Source: Fontisphaera persica (GTDB lineage Bacteria; Verrucomicrobiota; Verrucomicrobiia; Limisphaerales; Fontisphaeraceae). From it: a DNA stretch of 64,000 nucleotides. The stretch is taken from contig NZ_CP116615.1 in the NCBI RefSeq assembly GCF_024832785.1, forward strand, positions 2,356,001 to 2,420,000, written 5' to 3'. Made by a program: the position numbers and the translations under genes. The notes below the pieces were generated by a model. That model saw only the letters and a list, made by a program, of their open reading frames with translations. It was not told the DNA's origin and did not search any database. Shown here piece after piece: positions 24,857 to 35,752 of this stretch (its first letter is position 1; every line of letters begins with the position of its first letter).

Positions 24857-27800
24857 TAGTGACCTCCTTTCCCGGCGGCCGCGCCGTGCTTCTCCAACGG
24901 CGAGCCGTGCCGTTGGATGTACTCCTGGAGCGCCGCCGGATGCGGCTGTTCGGGATTGAAATCAGGCATACGTTCGTTGGGATTGCGCACCCGCGCCAGA
25001 TACGTGGTACGCGGGCGGGTATCCAGGTAACCTAACATGCTATAATTGTGGTCCAGTTTGCGTAATTGCGACACCGCGCTCTCCGGATCCGACACATCAC
25101 CAAAGACAATCGCCTCCGCCGGACACGCCTGCTGGCAGGCGGTCTTGGGAATCGTGCCCTCACTCTCGCGCAACCGCACCTCCCCCGAGGCGCGCGCCTT
25201 GACCTTCTGCGCGATTTTGGCCTGCTCAATGCGCTGAATGCAATAGGTGCACTTCTCCATCACGCCGCGCATCCGCACCGTGACCTCCGGATTGCGCGCC
25301 AGCTTCAACAAATCCCATTCGTCCGCCGGCACCGTCCCGCGGTCCGGGTCCTTGAACCACCGCGCCAGCTCCCACTGTCCCTCGCGATTCCGGCTGAACG
25401 GGCTGCGATACAAATCATCCTTGGGCCGGCGGTTGTAATCGAAAAAGTTGAAACGCCGGACCTTGTAGGGGCAGTTGTTGCTGCAATACCGTGTGCCCAC
25501 ACACCGGTTGTAGGTCATCAGGTTCAGCCCCTCGTCATTGTGCACCGTGGCGTTCACCGGGCACACATTCTCGCAAGGCGCATTCTCACAATGCAGGCAC
25601 ATCACCGGCTGGTAGGCCACCTGCGGATTGTCCACGCTCCCCGCATAATAACGATCCAGCCGCAGCCAGCTCATTTCGCGCCCCTTGGTCACCTGCTCCT
25701 TGCCCACAATCGGGATGTTGTTCTCGCTCTGGCAGGCCACCATGCAGGCCGTGCACCCCACGCACGCCGTCAAATCCACCACCATCCCCCATTGATGCAT
25801 CCCCGTCAGCGGCGGCCGCGGATAAATCGGCCGCGGCTGCCCGCTGGCGTCCCGCGGAATATGCGCCGTGTGTGAGGGCGCATCTAAATCCATGTGCTTC
25901 GCAAACTGCGGATGCTGGTCAAACTGCGCCTTGTTGATTTCGCGCACCAGCGGCCGTCCCTCCATGGCCCCGTGTTCCTGCGTGCTGGCCAGTTGCCGGG
26001 TCACTCCGGGCAACACCCGCACCTGCGCCCCACCCGCAAAATGAGCCTCGCTGCCTTTAACCTGATAAGCGTTGAAACCCGCCGGCGTCCCATCTGCCAG
26101 CCGCCCAATCCGCCCGGTCTTCTCTCGCCCATAACCCAGCGGCAGCCCCAGCACAAAATCCGCCATCCCCGGCTGTATCCAGACCGGCCCGCTAACTTTG
26201 GCCCCGTTGAGGGTGACCTCCACCACCTGATTGTAAAACAAGCCCTTTTCTGCCTTCGGCCCGCGCGCCTTTTCATCAAATTCATCCACCCCCAACGCCC
26301 GGGCTGTGGCCGGACTCATGAGAATTGCATTGTCCCACGTCAACTTGGTGATGGGGTCCGGCGTTTCCTGCAGCCAGCCGTTGTTGTTGAAGCGCCCGTC
26401 ATCCAGGCTGTAACTGCGCTGAAACACCAGCTCCAGACTCTGCGCCGACGGCCCGGCGGCCGACCGCGCCGAGGCCACCGCCTGTTGCACAGCGTTGACC
26501 CGCAACTGGCCGCTCACCGGCGCCGCGGCCGTGCCCGCCTGGAAGCCATCGTGCAAAAACTTCTTCCACGCCTCCTCCTGGCGGCCATGCAACGCAAAAT
26601 AGGTCTCACGGACAATGTCGTATGGCCGCGTCGTCTCCAGCCCCGCCAGCCGCGCCAGCACCTCCAGCTCGGTTATTCCGCCGAAAAGCGGCTCAATCAA
26701 CGGTTGCACCGGCACCAGCGTGCCGTCCGCCGTCCGCGCATCCCCCCAGCTCTCCAGGTAGTGCAACTGCGGCAGATGCCAGTCGCAGTTCACGCTGGTT
26801 TCATCCTCGTAATACCCCAGCCGAATCACCCGCCGCGCCTGCCGCTGCGCCGCCGCCCAGTTCAATGCCGCAGGCGCCGTATAGGCGGGGTTGCCCCCCA
26901 GCACCACCAGCGTGTCCACCTGCCCCGCTTTCAAGGCCGCCGCCAAATCGGCCAGCGGCCCTTCAATTGGCGCTTCAGCCGGCAGCAGCACCACCGTTTG
27001 GTTCAAGTTGTTGAGCGCGGCATTGACCAGATGCGCCAGCAGATGCACCACCACGGGCTGCCGATAACCCGCCATGACCAGCCCATTTTTGCCCTGGCTC
27101 ACCAGGTCCCGGGCGCATTCTTCCACCCATTTGGCGTGCGCGGCCACCGGCTGCGCCAGAGGTTTGAGCACGTCCACCAGCTCGCTGAAACGCCCCGTTT
27201 GCTGCAACACCGCCAGAGCCAGCGCCGCCGCAAAGGCCTGCACCTGTGACGCCGGCAGCCGCAAACGATGGTCTGCATTCGCCCCCGTGAGCGATAACAA
27301 CGGCTCCACCACGTACAGCCGGTTCATCACATCCCCCGGCTTGCGCACGCGCCGCCCGCGGGCAAACCGCCGCACATGCAGGTAAGCATCCTCCTCTGCG
27401 CCCAGAAAATCCGCATCCAGCGACACTATCACCCGTGCCGCATCAAACTTGAAGTAGGGCCGCACCGGCTGCCCAAAGGCCAGCGTGGCGGCCTGCCGGT
27501 GAATGTCAAAATCCACCGCCTCATGCACAAACCAGCGCGCCCTGGGCAGACGCTGCCGCAGGGCCTCCTGCAACCGCCGCCGCGAAGGCGAGCTGCTCCG
27601 CTCCATCAAAAAGCACCAGCCCTCCCCCTGCTTCTGCGCCGCCTCCCGGCTGGCTGCCGCCAGCATGTCCAGCGCCTGCTCCCGCGAGCGCACCTGGCCC
27701 CGCTCCAAAAAGCGCATGGCCCGGTCCGGGTCATACAAATTCAGCAGCGACGCTTGCGCAAATGGATCCGTGGCCCCGTTGCTGTCCGGATGCAGCGCGT

Positions 27801-28173
27801 TGCCCTCAATCTTGGTGGGCCGCCCGTCATGGCTCTTGACCACCAGCGGAATCGCGCTGCCCCGCGTGGGATACGCCGTCGCATAATACACCGGCACGCC
27901 GTGCACATAGTTCTCCGGCTGTTTGCCAAACGGCATGATTTTTTCCTCCGGCCGCCGGCAGCCCGTCATGCCCAGCCCCGCCAGCAAAAACGAGGCGGAC
28001 ATGATTTTCACAAAATGTCGGCGCGTCAGCGGGTCCGTCAGCTCGCTGGCGCCCGCCGGAAACTCACGCTCAACCCACTCGCGAAATTCAGGGCGCTCGG
28101 CCAGCTCGTCCAGGCTGCGCCAGTACTTCGGGCCGGTCTCGGGTTCAGGACAAGGAGGGGGAATCGTCTTCAT
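24856..28173 (-). CDS. actB: Alternative complex III subunit ActB (molybdopterin-oxidoreductase-like fused to 4Fe-4S ferredoxin domain)
   Basis: 1105 residues from the ATG that overlaps the actA stop (ATGA). N-terminus: a Tat-like RR at 51-52 ([19 protein letters not shown]) ending at Cys72, fitting a lipoprotein anchor. Residues about 75-750 resemble molybdopterin oxidoreductases ([19 protein letters not shown]) but lack the N-terminal Fe-S cysteines and probably bind no Mo cofactor, as known for ActB. The C-terminal third is a ferredoxin-type domain with four cysteine clusters: [37 protein letters not shown] and CTYCIQRI with ACQQACPAE. It relays electrons from quinol to the haem subunits. 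Confidence 0.96.
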   Translation of the reverse strand: MKTIPPPCPEPETGPKYWRSLDELAERPEFREWVEREFPAGASELTDPLTRRHFVKIMSASFLLAGLGMTGCRRPEEKIMPFGKQPENYVHGVPVYYATAYPTRGSAIPLVVKSHDGRPTKIEGNALHPDSNGATDPFAQASLLNLYDPDRAMRFLERGQVRSREQALDMLAAASREAAQKQGEGWCFLMERSSSPSRRRLQEALRQRLPRARWFVHEAVDFDIHRQAATLAFGQPVRPYFKFDAARVIVSLDADFLGAEEDAYLHVRRFARGRRVRKPGDVMNRLYVVEPLLSLTGANADHRLRLPASQVQAFAAALALAVLQQTGRFSELVDVLKPLAQPVAAHAKWVEECARDLVSQGKNGLVMAGYRQPVVVHLLAHLVNAALNNLNQTVVLLPAEAPIEGPLADLAAALKAGQVDTLVVLGGNPAYTAPAALNWAAAQRQARRVIRLGYYEDETSVNCDWHLPQLHYLESWGDARTADGTLVPVQPLIEPLFGGITELEVLARLAGLETTRPYDIVRETYFALHGRQEEAWKKFLHDGFQAGTAAAPVSGQLRVNAVQQAVASARSAAGPSAQSLELVFQRSYSLDDGRFNNNGWLQETPDPITKLTWDNAILMSPATARALGVDEFDEKARGPKAEKGLFYNQVVEVTLNGAKVSGPVWIQPGMADFVLGLPLGYGREKTGRIGRLADGTPAGFNAYQVKGSEAHFAGGAQVRVLPGVTRQLASTQEHGAMEGRPLVREINKAQFDQHPQFAKHMDLDAPSHTAHIPRDASGQPRPIYPRPPLTGMHQWGMVVDLTACVGCTACMVACQSENNIPIVGKEQVTKGREMSWLRLDRYYAGSVDNPQVAYQPVMCLHCENAPCENVCPVNATVHNDEGLNLMTYNRCVGTRYCSNNCPYKVRRFNFFDYNRRPKDDLYRSPFSRNREGQWELARWFKDPDRGTVPADEWDLLKLARNPEVTVRMRGVMEKCTYCIQRIEQAKIAQKVKARASGEVRLRESEGTIPKTACQQACPAEAIVFGDVSDPESAVSQLRKLDHNYSMLGYLDTRPRTTYLARVRNPNERMPDFNPEQPHPAALQEYIQRHGSPLEKHGAAAGKGGH

Positions 28174-28820
28174 CGGTGGCAGGCGGAGCAATGTTGGGAA
28201 GGATTGACTTGCCAGTCACGCACCGCTTTCTGCGCCCAATCCTTGGGCAGGTGCTGATGCGGATCCCAGGCCAGATCCGTCACCTTGTCCAGCGGCCGCA
28301 AATTCGGCTCCGGCTGCCGGTGACAGTCCAGGCAAAACGCCATGCTCAATGGCTGGGCATGCCGCACCTCTTCCATTTGATGAATGTTGCCGTGACAGCT
28401 CAAACAGCTAATCCCGCGATTCACATGCACCGCGTGGTTGAAATAGACATAATCCGGCAGTTTGTGCACCTGCACCCATGGAATCGGCCGCCCCGTCTGC
28501 GCGCTCTCCCGCACCAACGCCAGCCGCGGGTCATCCTTCAACACCTGGTTGTGGCAGTTCATGCAGGTGGCCGCCGCGGGAATGTTGGAATACCACGATT
28601 TCTCCACCCCGCTGTGACAATAACGGCAATCCATCCCCAACTGCCCTACATGCGTGGCGTGCGAAAAAGCCACTGGCTGGATGGGCGTGTACCCCACGCG
28701 GGTGTACTTGGGCGTGAAATAATACCACAAAGCCGCCACCGCCCCACCCCCAAACAATAAAAGAGACATGAGGGCGTAAATCGGCAGCCGGTTGGTCCAC
28801 TTGGGAAATACATCCGACAT
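28170..28820 (-). CDS. actA: Alternative complex III pentahaem cytochrome c subunit ActA
   Basis: 216 residues, first gene of the operon. One N-terminal transmembrane helix (YALMSLLLFGGGAVAALWYYF), then five CxxCH haem motifs: CRYCH, CMNCH, CLSCH, CLDCH, CSACH. The block VAFSHATHVGQLGMDCRYCH is the standard ActA start. Electrons pass from ActB through these haems to ActE. Upstream is an AT-rich region with a short direct repeat, where the operon promoter must lie. Confidence 0.96.
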   Translation of the reverse strand: MSDVFPKWTNRLPIYALMSLLLFGGGAVAALWYYFTPKYTRVGYTPIQPVAFSHATHVGQLGMDCRYCHSGVEKSWYSNIPAAATCMNCHNQVLKDDPRLALVRESAQTGRPIPWVQVHKLPDYVYFNHAVHVNRGISCLSCHGNIHQMEEVRHAQPLSMAFCLDCHRQPEPNLRPLDKVTDLAWDPHQHLPKDWAQKAVRDWQVNPSQHCSACHR

Positions 28821-29185
28821 GGTTGCCAGTTCGCCTTTCTTACACTTTTGCCATCATTAGCAAATTCAATGTTTTCAATGAATACGCCTTGAATTAGCCC
28901 AGAATTAGCTGACCGCAAGCGACTTGCCCATAATTTGTTAACTTTTTATTTTTACTAATTCTTTGCATTAACAAACTTAACGCCAGCCCGTCTGCCCCAA
29001 TCCAAAACTCCCACCCCCGCCGCGTGCCTCAGGGATTGCACCCCATCCTGCCACACTCCCCACCCCAACTCAAGCCACTCTCGCTTGACCCACCACCGCC
29101 CATGACCGCCCCGCCCACGCCCGCCCGCCTGACGCCAACCTCCCCTTGTGTTTTGCCCCGCTTTCCCTTAGCGTTCACCCCGCTT
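28821..29185. promoter_or_regulatory. Divergent control region of actA and hisD with ATTAGC repeats
   Basis: AT-rich between about 28850 and 28985, unlike the flanking GC-rich DNA. GAATTAGC occurs at 28891-28898 and again at 28902-28909, 11 bp apart (one helical turn), and ATTAGC also at 28856. This is upstream of actA and could be a regulator site. No strong -35/-10 pair is evident. The hisD side (29000-29185) is C-rich and holds no convincing gene. Confidence 0.35.
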
Positions 29186-30481
29186 ATGAACGTGTTACGT
29201 CACACGGACGCTGATTACGCCGAACGCAAAAACCAGCTCCTGGCCGCTGCGCCCCTGTTTGAAGCGCAAATCGAAGAGCGCACGCGGGCCATCATTCAAG
29301 CCGTGGCCGAACGCCGCGACGCCGCCATCGCCGAATTCACCGAACGCTTCGATGGCGTCAAACTGGCGCCTGCCCAATGGGCCGTCACCCAGGCCGAGCG
29401 GATGAACGCCGCCCTGACCGCCGACGAGGCCCTGCGCCAAGCGGTGGCCGCCACCGACCGCAACGTGGCCGCTTTTGCCCGGCGCTCCCGCCGCAAAAAC
29501 TGGTCCGCCCGCAACGCGGAAGGCGGACAGGTGGGCGAAAAATTTGACCCTTATCAGCGTGTGGGCATTTACATCCCCGGCGGCACGGCGCCGCTGGTTT
29601 CCACCGCCTTGATGACCATCACCCTGGCCCGCGTGGCCGGTTGCCCGCAAATTGTCGTTTGCACCCCTCCCGGCAAGGACGGCAGCGTCAACCCTGCCCT
29701 GCTCTATGCCGCCATGACCGCCGGCGCCACGGAGATTTACAAAGTGGGCGGCGCCCAGGCCATCGCCGCGCTGGCGCTGGGCACCGAAACCATCGCGCGC
29801 GTGCAAAAAATCTTCGGCCCCGGCAACGCCTACGTCGTGGCCGCCAAACGCCTGCTCGTGGGGCACGTGGCCATTGACCTCCTCCCCGGTCCCAGTGAAG
29901 TGCTCGTCCTGGCCGATGACTCCGCCAATCCGCGCTTTGTGGCCGCGGATTTGCTGGCCCAGGCAGAACATGGCTCCGGACATGAACGCGTCTGGCTTCT
30001 CACCCCTTCGGCCAAGCTGCTCAAGGCGGTGGAGAAAGAAATGCAGCACCAACTGCCCAAGCTCGCGCGGCGCGCCATGATTGAAACGGCGCTGCGCCAC
30101 AATGGCTGGCTCATCCAACTGCGCGATTTAGCGGAAGGCATCGAACTCGTCAACGCCCTCGCCCCCGAACATCTCGAGTTGCACATCCGCCAGCCGGCGC
30201 GGGTGGTGGAAAAAATTTACACCGCCGGCGCCATTTTCATCGGGCCGTGGTCCCCGACTGTGCTGGGCGATTACGTGGCCGGCCCCAGCCACACCCTGCC
30301 CACCGGCGGCGCGGGCGCCTCGTTCCCCGGTCTCACCGTGGACATGTTCCAGCGCCGAACCAGCGTGGTCACTTATGACCGCGCCGCGTTGAAGCGCTCC
30401 CTGCCCGTCATCCAAACCTTCGCCCAGCTCGAGGGCCTCGACGCCCACGGCCAGTCCGCTGCCATCCGTTTTCAAAAATAA
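29186..30481 (+). CDS. hisD: Histidinol dehydrogenase
   Basis: 431 residues from MNVLRHTDADY; the open frame upstream is Pro-rich and unlikely to be coding, and this start gives the usual family length. Catalyses the last two steps of histidine synthesis (histidinol to histidine, two NAD+). Landmarks: KFDPYQRVGIYIPGGTAPL, AGATEIYKVGGAQAIAALA, QKIFGPGNAYVVAAK, DLLPGPSEVLVLADD, DLLAQAEHGSGHE with the zinc/catalytic residues, and APEHLEL plus GPSHTLPTGG near the end. Followed at once by hisC. Confidence 0.95.
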   Translation: MNVLRHTDADYAERKNQLLAAAPLFEAQIEERTRAIIQAVAERRDAAIAEFTERFDGVKLAPAQWAVTQAERMNAALTADEALRQAVAATDRNVAAFARRSRRKNWSARNAEGGQVGEKFDPYQRVGIYIPGGTAPLVSTALMTITLARVAGCPQIVVCTPPGKDGSVNPALLYAAMTAGATEIYKVGGAQAIAALALGTETIARVQKIFGPGNAYVVAAKRLLVGHVAIDLLPGPSEVLVLADDSANPRFVAADLLAQAEHGSGHERVWLLTPSAKLLKAVEKEMQHQLPKLARRAMIETALRHNGWLIQLRDLAEGIELVNALAPEHLELHIRQPARVVEKIYTAGAIFIGPWSPTVLGDYVAGPSHTLPTGGAGASFPGLTVDMFQRRTSVVTYDRAALKRSLPVIQTFAQLEGLDAHGQSAAIRFQK

Positions 30482-31596
30482 TGCCCATGAAATCGTCTGC
30501 CTCCCTCATTCGCCCCCTGGTGCGGCGGCTTCATGCCTACGTGCCGGGCGAGCAGCCTCAAATCCCGGGCTTGATCAAGCTCAACACCAACGAAAATCCC
30601 TATCCCCCCTCGCCCCGCGTGCGCCAGGCCATCCGCCGCGCCGTGGACGGACGCCTCCGCCTCTATCCCAATCCCACCGCCCAACCCCTGCGCGAAGCCC
30701 TGGCCCGCCTGCACGGGTGCGCGCCGGAAAACATCGTCATCGGCAACGGCTCCGATGAGCTGCTGGCGCTGGCCACGCGCGCCTATGTGGAACCCGCTGC
30801 CGCCGTGCCCCAAGGCTCGGGCCGCGCCGTGGTGCAATTTTTCAATCCCAGTTATTCGCTTTACCCCGTGCTGGCCGAAATCCACGGCGCTGTGAACCAT
30901 CCCGTCCCCCTGCGGCCCGACTTTGGCCTGCCCGCCCTGGCCGACCTTAAACGCGGGAAACTCTGGCGTTTTGACGCCGCCCTCACCTACATCACCACCC
31001 CCAACGCCCCCACCGGCCGCGGCTATGCCCTCGCAGAGTTGGAGGCGCTCTGCCAGGCCCAGCGTGGCGTGGTTGTTTTGGATGAAGCCTACGTGGACTT
31101 TGCGCCGGAAAACGCCCTTGCCCTCGCCCTCCGTTACCCCAACGTCATCGTTTCGCGCACCTTCTCCAAAGCCTATTCCCTTTGCTTTCAGCGCGTGGGA
31201 TATTTCGTTGGCCCTCCCGCCTTGATGGCCGCGCTGGATAAAATCCGCGACAGCTACAACGTCAACGGCCTCGGCCAAATCGCCGCCCTCGCCACCTTGG
31301 AAGACCTCGATTATTACCGCCGCAATTTCCAGAAAATCATCGCCACCCGCCAATGGCTTTCCGAGGCCCTGCGGCGGCTGGGCTTTGACGTCCTCCCCAG
31401 CCACACCAATTTCATCTTTGCGCGACCGCCCCGTTTTCCAGCCCGGGCATGGCTGGAAAAATTGCGCGCCAGCAAAATCCTTGTGCGCTGGTGGAATTAC
31501 CCCGAGGTGCGTGATTACCTGCGTATTACCATCGGCACCCGCGCCGAGGCCCAGGCCCTCCTGCACGCCGCCCAACGCATTCTGACGGAAGCTTGA
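30481..31596 (+). CDS. hisC: Histidinol-phosphate aminotransferase
   Basis: 371 residues, class I/II PLP aminotransferase. NTNENPYPPSPRV opens the family pattern; ITTPNAPTGR and VVVLDEAYVDF (Asp201) contact the cofactor; K230 in SRTFSKAYSL forms the Schiff base. The C-terminus has LPSHTNFIFARPP and YLRITIGT. Converts imidazole-acetol phosphate to histidinol phosphate, directly before the HisD steps. Start overlaps hisD stop (TAATG), so the pair is translationally coupled. Confidence 0.94.
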   Translation: MPMKSSASLIRPLVRRLHAYVPGEQPQIPGLIKLNTNENPYPPSPRVRQAIRRAVDGRLRLYPNPTAQPLREALARLHGCAPENIVIGNGSDELLALATRAYVEPAAAVPQGSGRAVVQFFNPSYSLYPVLAEIHGAVNHPVPLRPDFGLPALADLKRGKLWRFDAALTYITTPNAPTGRGYALAELEALCQAQRGVVVLDEAYVDFAPENALALALRYPNVIVSRTFSKAYSLCFQRVGYFVGPPALMAALDKIRDSYNVNGLGQIAALATLEDLDYYRRNFQKIIATRQWLSEALRRLGFDVLPSHTNFIFARPPRFPARAWLEKLRASKILVRWWNYPEVRDYLRITIGTRAEAQALLHAAQRILTEA

Positions 31597-31988
31597 GCGA
31601 AGAATGCCGCGCCCCCGCCTGGGAACTGAAAAACCAATGGGTCAACGCCGGCAGCAACGCCGCTGGCAAGGCAAAACCAAGTGCGCTCGCCCCGCCACAG
31701 CCAGGGCAGCAGCACCAGGAACCACACGAATAACAAACCGATTGGCAGCGGGCCGGTGGAAGCGGCCTGTCGGCAGGCCCAGTGCCGGTTCAAGCGGCCG
31801 CGACAATTCTGAAAAACCGGCGGAGACGAGGCGCTGCTCTGTCTGGAAACCTTCTGGCGCCACCACCGCTGGCCGCTCCTCTTCCCCCCCACGGCCTTCA
31901 ACCCCGCAAAAAATGGAGAGGCGCCCCCGTCAAGCGCCCCCCACACAAAACTTTACCTCCCCTGCTCCCGCGCCTATCTTGAAACGGC
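31597..31988. other. Intergenic region without convincing gene
   Basis: Roughly 390 bp between hisC and the radical SAM gene. Frames on both strands are open but low-complexity (Arg/Pro/Ser-rich) with no recognisable domain and no RBS-start pair that stands out. One minus-strand frame has a short hydrophobic patch, not enough to call a gene. Confidence 0.5.
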
Positions 31989-33515
31989 ATGGCTGACATC
32001 GTCCTGGCCACCCTCAACGCCAAGTACATCCACGCGGCGTTTGGCCTGCGCTATTTGCTCGCCAACCTCGGCGAGTTGCGCCCGCGCGCCGAATTATTCG
32101 AGGCCGATATCAACCAGCGCCCGCTTGATGTTGCCGAGGCCATCCTTGCCCGCGCCCCCCGCATCCTGGGCCTCGGTGTGTACATCTGGAATGCCTCCGA
32201 ATCCACCGAGCTGGTGGCCATCCTCAAACGCCTCCGTCCTGGCCTGAAAATCATCCTCGGCGGGCCGGAAGTCAGTTACGAAACTGCCGCGCAACCCATC
32301 GTCCAACTGGCCGACCACGTCATCACCGGCGAGGCCGACCTTGTTTTTCCGGAAGTTTGCGCGCAGCTTCTGCGGGGCGAGACGCCGCCTAAAATCATCC
32401 CCGCCCCGCTCCCTGACCTCTCATGCGTGGCGCTGCCCTACGACGGCTACACCGACCAGGACATCGCCCATCGCATCGTGTATGTCGAAGCCTCCCGCGG
32501 CTGCCCTTTCTCCTGCGAGTTTTGCCTCTCCTCGCTCGACGTGCCGGTGCGCGCCTTCCACCTGCCCGCTTTCCTGGCAGCCATGCAAAAGCTGCTCGAC
32601 CGCGGCCTGCAACATTTCAAATTTGTGGACCGCACCTTCAACCTCGATTTGCGCCTCAGCCGCGCCATTCTCGAGTTTTTTCTGGAGCGCATGCGCCCGG
32701 GTTTGTTTTTGCATTTTGAGATGATTCCTGACCGCCTGCCGACCGAGCTGCGCGAATTGATCGTTCGTTTCCCCCCCGGTTCACTCCAGTTTGAAGTCGG
32801 CGTGCAAACCTTTGATGAGGCCACCGCCGCGCGCATCCAACGCCGCCAGAATCTGGCCCGGCTGGAGGACAATTTTCGTTTCCTGCGCCAGCAGACCGGC
32901 GTGCACATCCATGCCGATTTAATTGCCGGTCTGCCCGGCGAAGACCTGGCCAGCTTTGCCGCCGGCTTTGACCGCCTGCTGGCGCTGGACCCGCACGAAA
33001 TCCAGGTGGGCATCCTCAAACGCCTGCGCGGCACCCCCATCATCCGCCATGACCAGGCATGGGGCATGGTGTACAACCCTCTGCCCCCTTACGAAATCCT
33101 CGAAAACCGCCTGATTCCCTTCCCGGAAATGCAGCGCCTCCGCCGCTTCGCGCGCTACTGGGACCTGGTGGGCAACAGCGGCAATTTCACGGAAACCCGC
33201 GCCCTGATTTGGCGCGGGCAACCCTCGGCCTTCGCCGCCTTCATGGCGTTCAGCGACTGGCTCTTTGAACGCGTGGGCCGCACCGACAGCATCGCCCTGC
33301 CGCGCCTCATGGAGCTGGTGTTTGAATTCCTGCAAACCGCCCGCGGCCTGGACCCCCGCCAAATCGCCCCCTTGTTGCTGAGGGATTATCAACGCGGCGG
33401 CCGCCGTGACTGCCCCTCCTTTCTCCAACCCCATCTGCCGCCGGAATCCCTGCCCGCTCCCGTCCGCCGCCAGGGACGCCTGCTGCGCCGCCAGGCGCGC
33501 CATCAAAACGGGTAA
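31989..33515 (+). CDS. B12-binding radical SAM protein (DUF4080 type)
   Basis: 508 residues. N-terminal about 130 residues form a cobalamin-binding-like Rossmann domain ([25 protein letters not shown]). The radical SAM core follows with CPFSCEFC (C172, C176, C179) binding the 4Fe-4S cluster, then [12 protein letters not shown] and the strand [18 protein letters not shown]. The C-terminal part contains [10 protein letters not shown] and a helical DUF4080-like region. Methylation or rearrangement chemistry is likely; the substrate is unknown. No histidine or DXHxGxQ-type B12 ligand is evident, so cobalamin may bind base-off without protein His. Stand-alone gene before a tRNA. Confidence 0.85.
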   Translation: MADIVLATLNAKYIHAAFGLRYLLANLGELRPRAELFEADINQRPLDVAEAILARAPRILGLGVYIWNASESTELVAILKRLRPGLKIILGGPEVSYETAAQPIVQLADHVITGEADLVFPEVCAQLLRGETPPKIIPAPLPDLSCVALPYDGYTDQDIAHRIVYVEASRGCPFSCEFCLSSLDVPVRAFHLPAFLAAMQKLLDRGLQHFKFVDRTFNLDLRLSRAILEFFLERMRPGLFLHFEMIPDRLPTELRELIVRFPPGSLQFEVGVQTFDEATAARIQRRQNLARLEDNFRFLRQQTGVHIHADLIAGLPGEDLASFAAGFDRLLALDPHEIQVGILKRLRGTPIIRHDQAWGMVYNPLPPYEILENRLIPFPEMQRLRRFARYWDLVGNSGNFTETRALIWRGQPSAFAAFMAFSDWLFERVGRTDSIALPRLMELVFEFLQTARGLDPRQIAPLLLRDYQRGGRRDCPSFLQPHLPPESLPAPVRRQGRLLRRQARHQNG

Positions 33516-33540
33516 GAAAAAAATGCGGGGAAAAAGAAAT

Positions 33541-33627
33541 TGGTGCCGACGGAGGGAATCGAACCCCCATGCCCTTACGGGCACCAGATTTTGAGTCTAG
33601 CGCGTCTGCCTATTCCGCCACGTCGGC
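33541..33627 (-). tRNA. tRNA-Leu (anticodon CAA)
   Basis: 87 nt including an encoded CCA. Acceptor GCCGACG pairs with CGTCGGC; anticodon arm CTAGA-CTCAAAA-TCTGG gives anticodon CAA (codon UUG). A long variable arm (GTGCCCGTAAGGGCAT) identifies a class II tRNA, and the T-arm is GGGGGTTCGATTCCCTC. Confidence 0.95.
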
Positions 33628-33715
33628 ACCCGGGGCTTATATAAGCCACCCTGCATCCCCGCGCAAGCGCAACTTTCACCCGCCTTCGTCCGGCCCAGCG
33701 GCGCCGGCTTCCGTT

Positions 33716-35635
33716 TCACTTCAACAAAAACTCCCGCAGAAACAAAATGGTCACGTAAAATTGATAATCTGCGTTTTTCTTCTTGGCAAAGCCATGGCCC
33801 TCGTCCTTCGCCAGCAAATACCACACTGTGCCGCCCGCCTGTCGAATCGCTGCCACCATCTGCTCCGATTCGCTGGCCGGGATCCGCGGGTCATTCAAGC
33901 CCTGCACCACGAGCAACGGCTTGCGGATTTTCGCCGCGTGATTCGCCGGCGAAATCTTCTCCAGAAAAGCCGCCATGGCCGGGTCCCGTTCATCTCCGTA
34001 TTCCACCCGCCGCAAATCCCGCCGGTAATCCTGCGTGTTTTTAAGAAAAGTGAGGAAATTCGAGATGCCCACAATGTCCACCCCGCAACGCAGCCGGTCA
34101 CTGTAATGCACCATCGAGGCCAGCACCATGTATCCGCCATAACTGCCCCCCATCACCGCCAGCCGCTCACTGTCCACCCCCGCATCCTGCCGCAGCCAAT
34201 CCAGCAACGCCCCAATGTCCCGCACGCTGTCTTCGCGCTTGTAACCATTGTCCAACGTCAGAAAAGTCTTCCCATAGCCGGAAGAGCCGCGCACGTTGGG
34301 ATAAACCAGCGCCACCCCCAGCTCGTTCAAATAATAGTTGTTGCGCCCCTGAAACACCGGCCGGCTCTGCGCCTCCGGTCCCCCGTGAATCATGATGAGC
34401 GCCGGCCGTTTCCCCGGAAATTTTTGCGGGTCCGGCCGGTACACAAACGCGCTGAGGGTCAGCCCGTCAAAACTCTTGAACCGCACCAGCTCGGGCTCCC
34501 GAAACTGGCTGGCATCCAGGCCTCCGGTCTCGCTCTCCGTCCACCGGGTGAGCTGACCCGTCCGCACGTCCAGCGACCACGCGTCGGCGGGCGAGCGCGC
34601 CGAGGACAGCGTGAAAGCCAGCTCCCGGCCATTTTCGTGCCACTGCAACCCGCTCACCACCCCCAGCGGCAGCCGGGGCGCGCGCCGCTCCCGGCCGCTC
34701 CGCGCCTCCATGAGATGCAACACACTCGCCCCGTCTTCATTGCTCACATAGGCCAGGGTCCGTCCATCGGGCGACACATCGAAACCCGTCACGTCCCAGG
34801 ACAACTGCGGGGTTAACACCTGCACCGCCCGGCTTCGCAAATCCATCCGCACCAGCCGCATAAATTCGCTGCCTCGATCGGTGGTGGTGTAGATCGCCCC
34901 ATCTCCCACGGCAAATTCCCCCCCATTCCAGGCAATCTTCTCGCCCGATTTGGGCGTTAATAACTCACACCGTCCGCTGCCCACGTCCAACAGATGCAGA
35001 TAGGATTCGTTGATGGAAATATACTCCTCCAACAACAGCCGCTGCTCATCGTGTGACCAATCGGCAATCTGCCAGCCCCCGCCTTGCACCGCCAAAACCA
35101 TGCGCGCGCTTTCCGGACGCGCCGGGTCCATCACCCAAATGTCATTGTCCCGTCCGTTGCGCTGCGTCGAGGTGAAGGCCAACTGCCGCCCGCTGCGCGC
35201 CCATACCGCGCCGGTATTCCGTGATTTGCCGTCCGTCAACAAGAGGCGCTGCCCGCTGGACGGTTCCAACCGGTACAACTGGTAAAACTCGCCCCCGCCA
35301 GTGTCCTGCGCAAAAATCAGATACTCCCCCCGCCGCGGCTGCACCGACCCCCCCGCCACCGGCTCGGGTAGAAAGGTCAACTGCCGCCGCGCCCCGCCAG
35401 GATGATTCACCCAGTGCAATTGGGCCGCATCGGCAAAGCGGGTGGTGATGAGCATTTCTCGCCGCACCGGATGCCACGCTTGAAAACTCGCCGTGCGAAA
35501 CTCCAGGTAACGCCCCACATCAGCGCGCAATGCCGCCGGGACCGGCGGCACCCCTTCCGCCACCATGTTTTCCGGCATCTGGGCGGCCGCCGCCAGCGCA
35601 CTGAATCCAAAAACCAGCCAACGCCATGCTTTCAT
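33716..35635 (-). CDS. Secreted S9-family prolyl oligopeptidase-type peptidase
   Basis: 639 residues with a signal peptide (WLVFGFSALAAAAQ). Residues about 40-400 form a beta-propeller (SPDGRTLAYVSNEDG and similar blades, WD40-like/TolB-like). The C-terminal alpha/beta hydrolase has nucleophile Ser in GGSYGGYM (about residue 498), an Asp in QGLNDPRIP (about 581) and His in DEGHGFA (about 612). Acts as dipeptidyl or acylaminoacyl peptidase in the periplasm. Single gene, stop facing the tRNA-Leu. Confidence 0.92.
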   Translation of the reverse strand: MKAWRWLVFGFSALAAAAQMPENMVAEGVPPVPAALRADVGRYLEFRTASFQAWHPVRREMLITTRFADAAQLHWVNHPGGARRQLTFLPEPVAGGSVQPRRGEYLIFAQDTGGGEFYQLYRLEPSSGQRLLLTDGKSRNTGAVWARSGRQLAFTSTQRNGRDNDIWVMDPARPESARMVLAVQGGGWQIADWSHDEQRLLLEEYISINESYLHLLDVGSGRCELLTPKSGEKIAWNGGEFAVGDGAIYTTTDRGSEFMRLVRMDLRSRAVQVLTPQLSWDVTGFDVSPDGRTLAYVSNEDGASVLHLMEARSGRERRAPRLPLGVVSGLQWHENGRELAFTLSSARSPADAWSLDVRTGQLTRWTESETGGLDASQFREPELVRFKSFDGLTLSAFVYRPDPQKFPGKRPALIMIHGGPEAQSRPVFQGRNNYYLNELGVALVYPNVRGSSGYGKTFLTLDNGYKREDSVRDIGALLDWLRQDAGVDSERLAVMGGSYGGYMVLASMVHYSDRLRCGVDIVGISNFLTFLKNTQDYRRDLRRVEYGDERDPAMAAFLEKISPANHAAKIRKPLLVVQGLNDPRIPASESEQMVAAIRQAGGTVWYLLAKDEGHGFAKKKNADYQFYVTILFLREFLLK

Positions 35636-35752
35636 GCCGCTTAATTTAGCCCGGGTAAAACTTCCGCCAAGCCAACGTTTTGCCGGCCCCTTCCCCCTCC
35701 CATGAAAAATCCTCGTGAATTCCCCGCCTTGCCGCTATCTTGTGGCCGCGTC

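Noticed and set aside
25894-27249. 451-codon plus-strand open frame
   Set aside because: Entirely antisense to actB, whose identity is certain; His/Arg/Gln-rich shadow.
31515-31996. Possible small genes between hisC and the radical SAM gene, both strands
   Set aside because: Only low-complexity frames without RBS, conserved motif or stable composition; left as intergenic.
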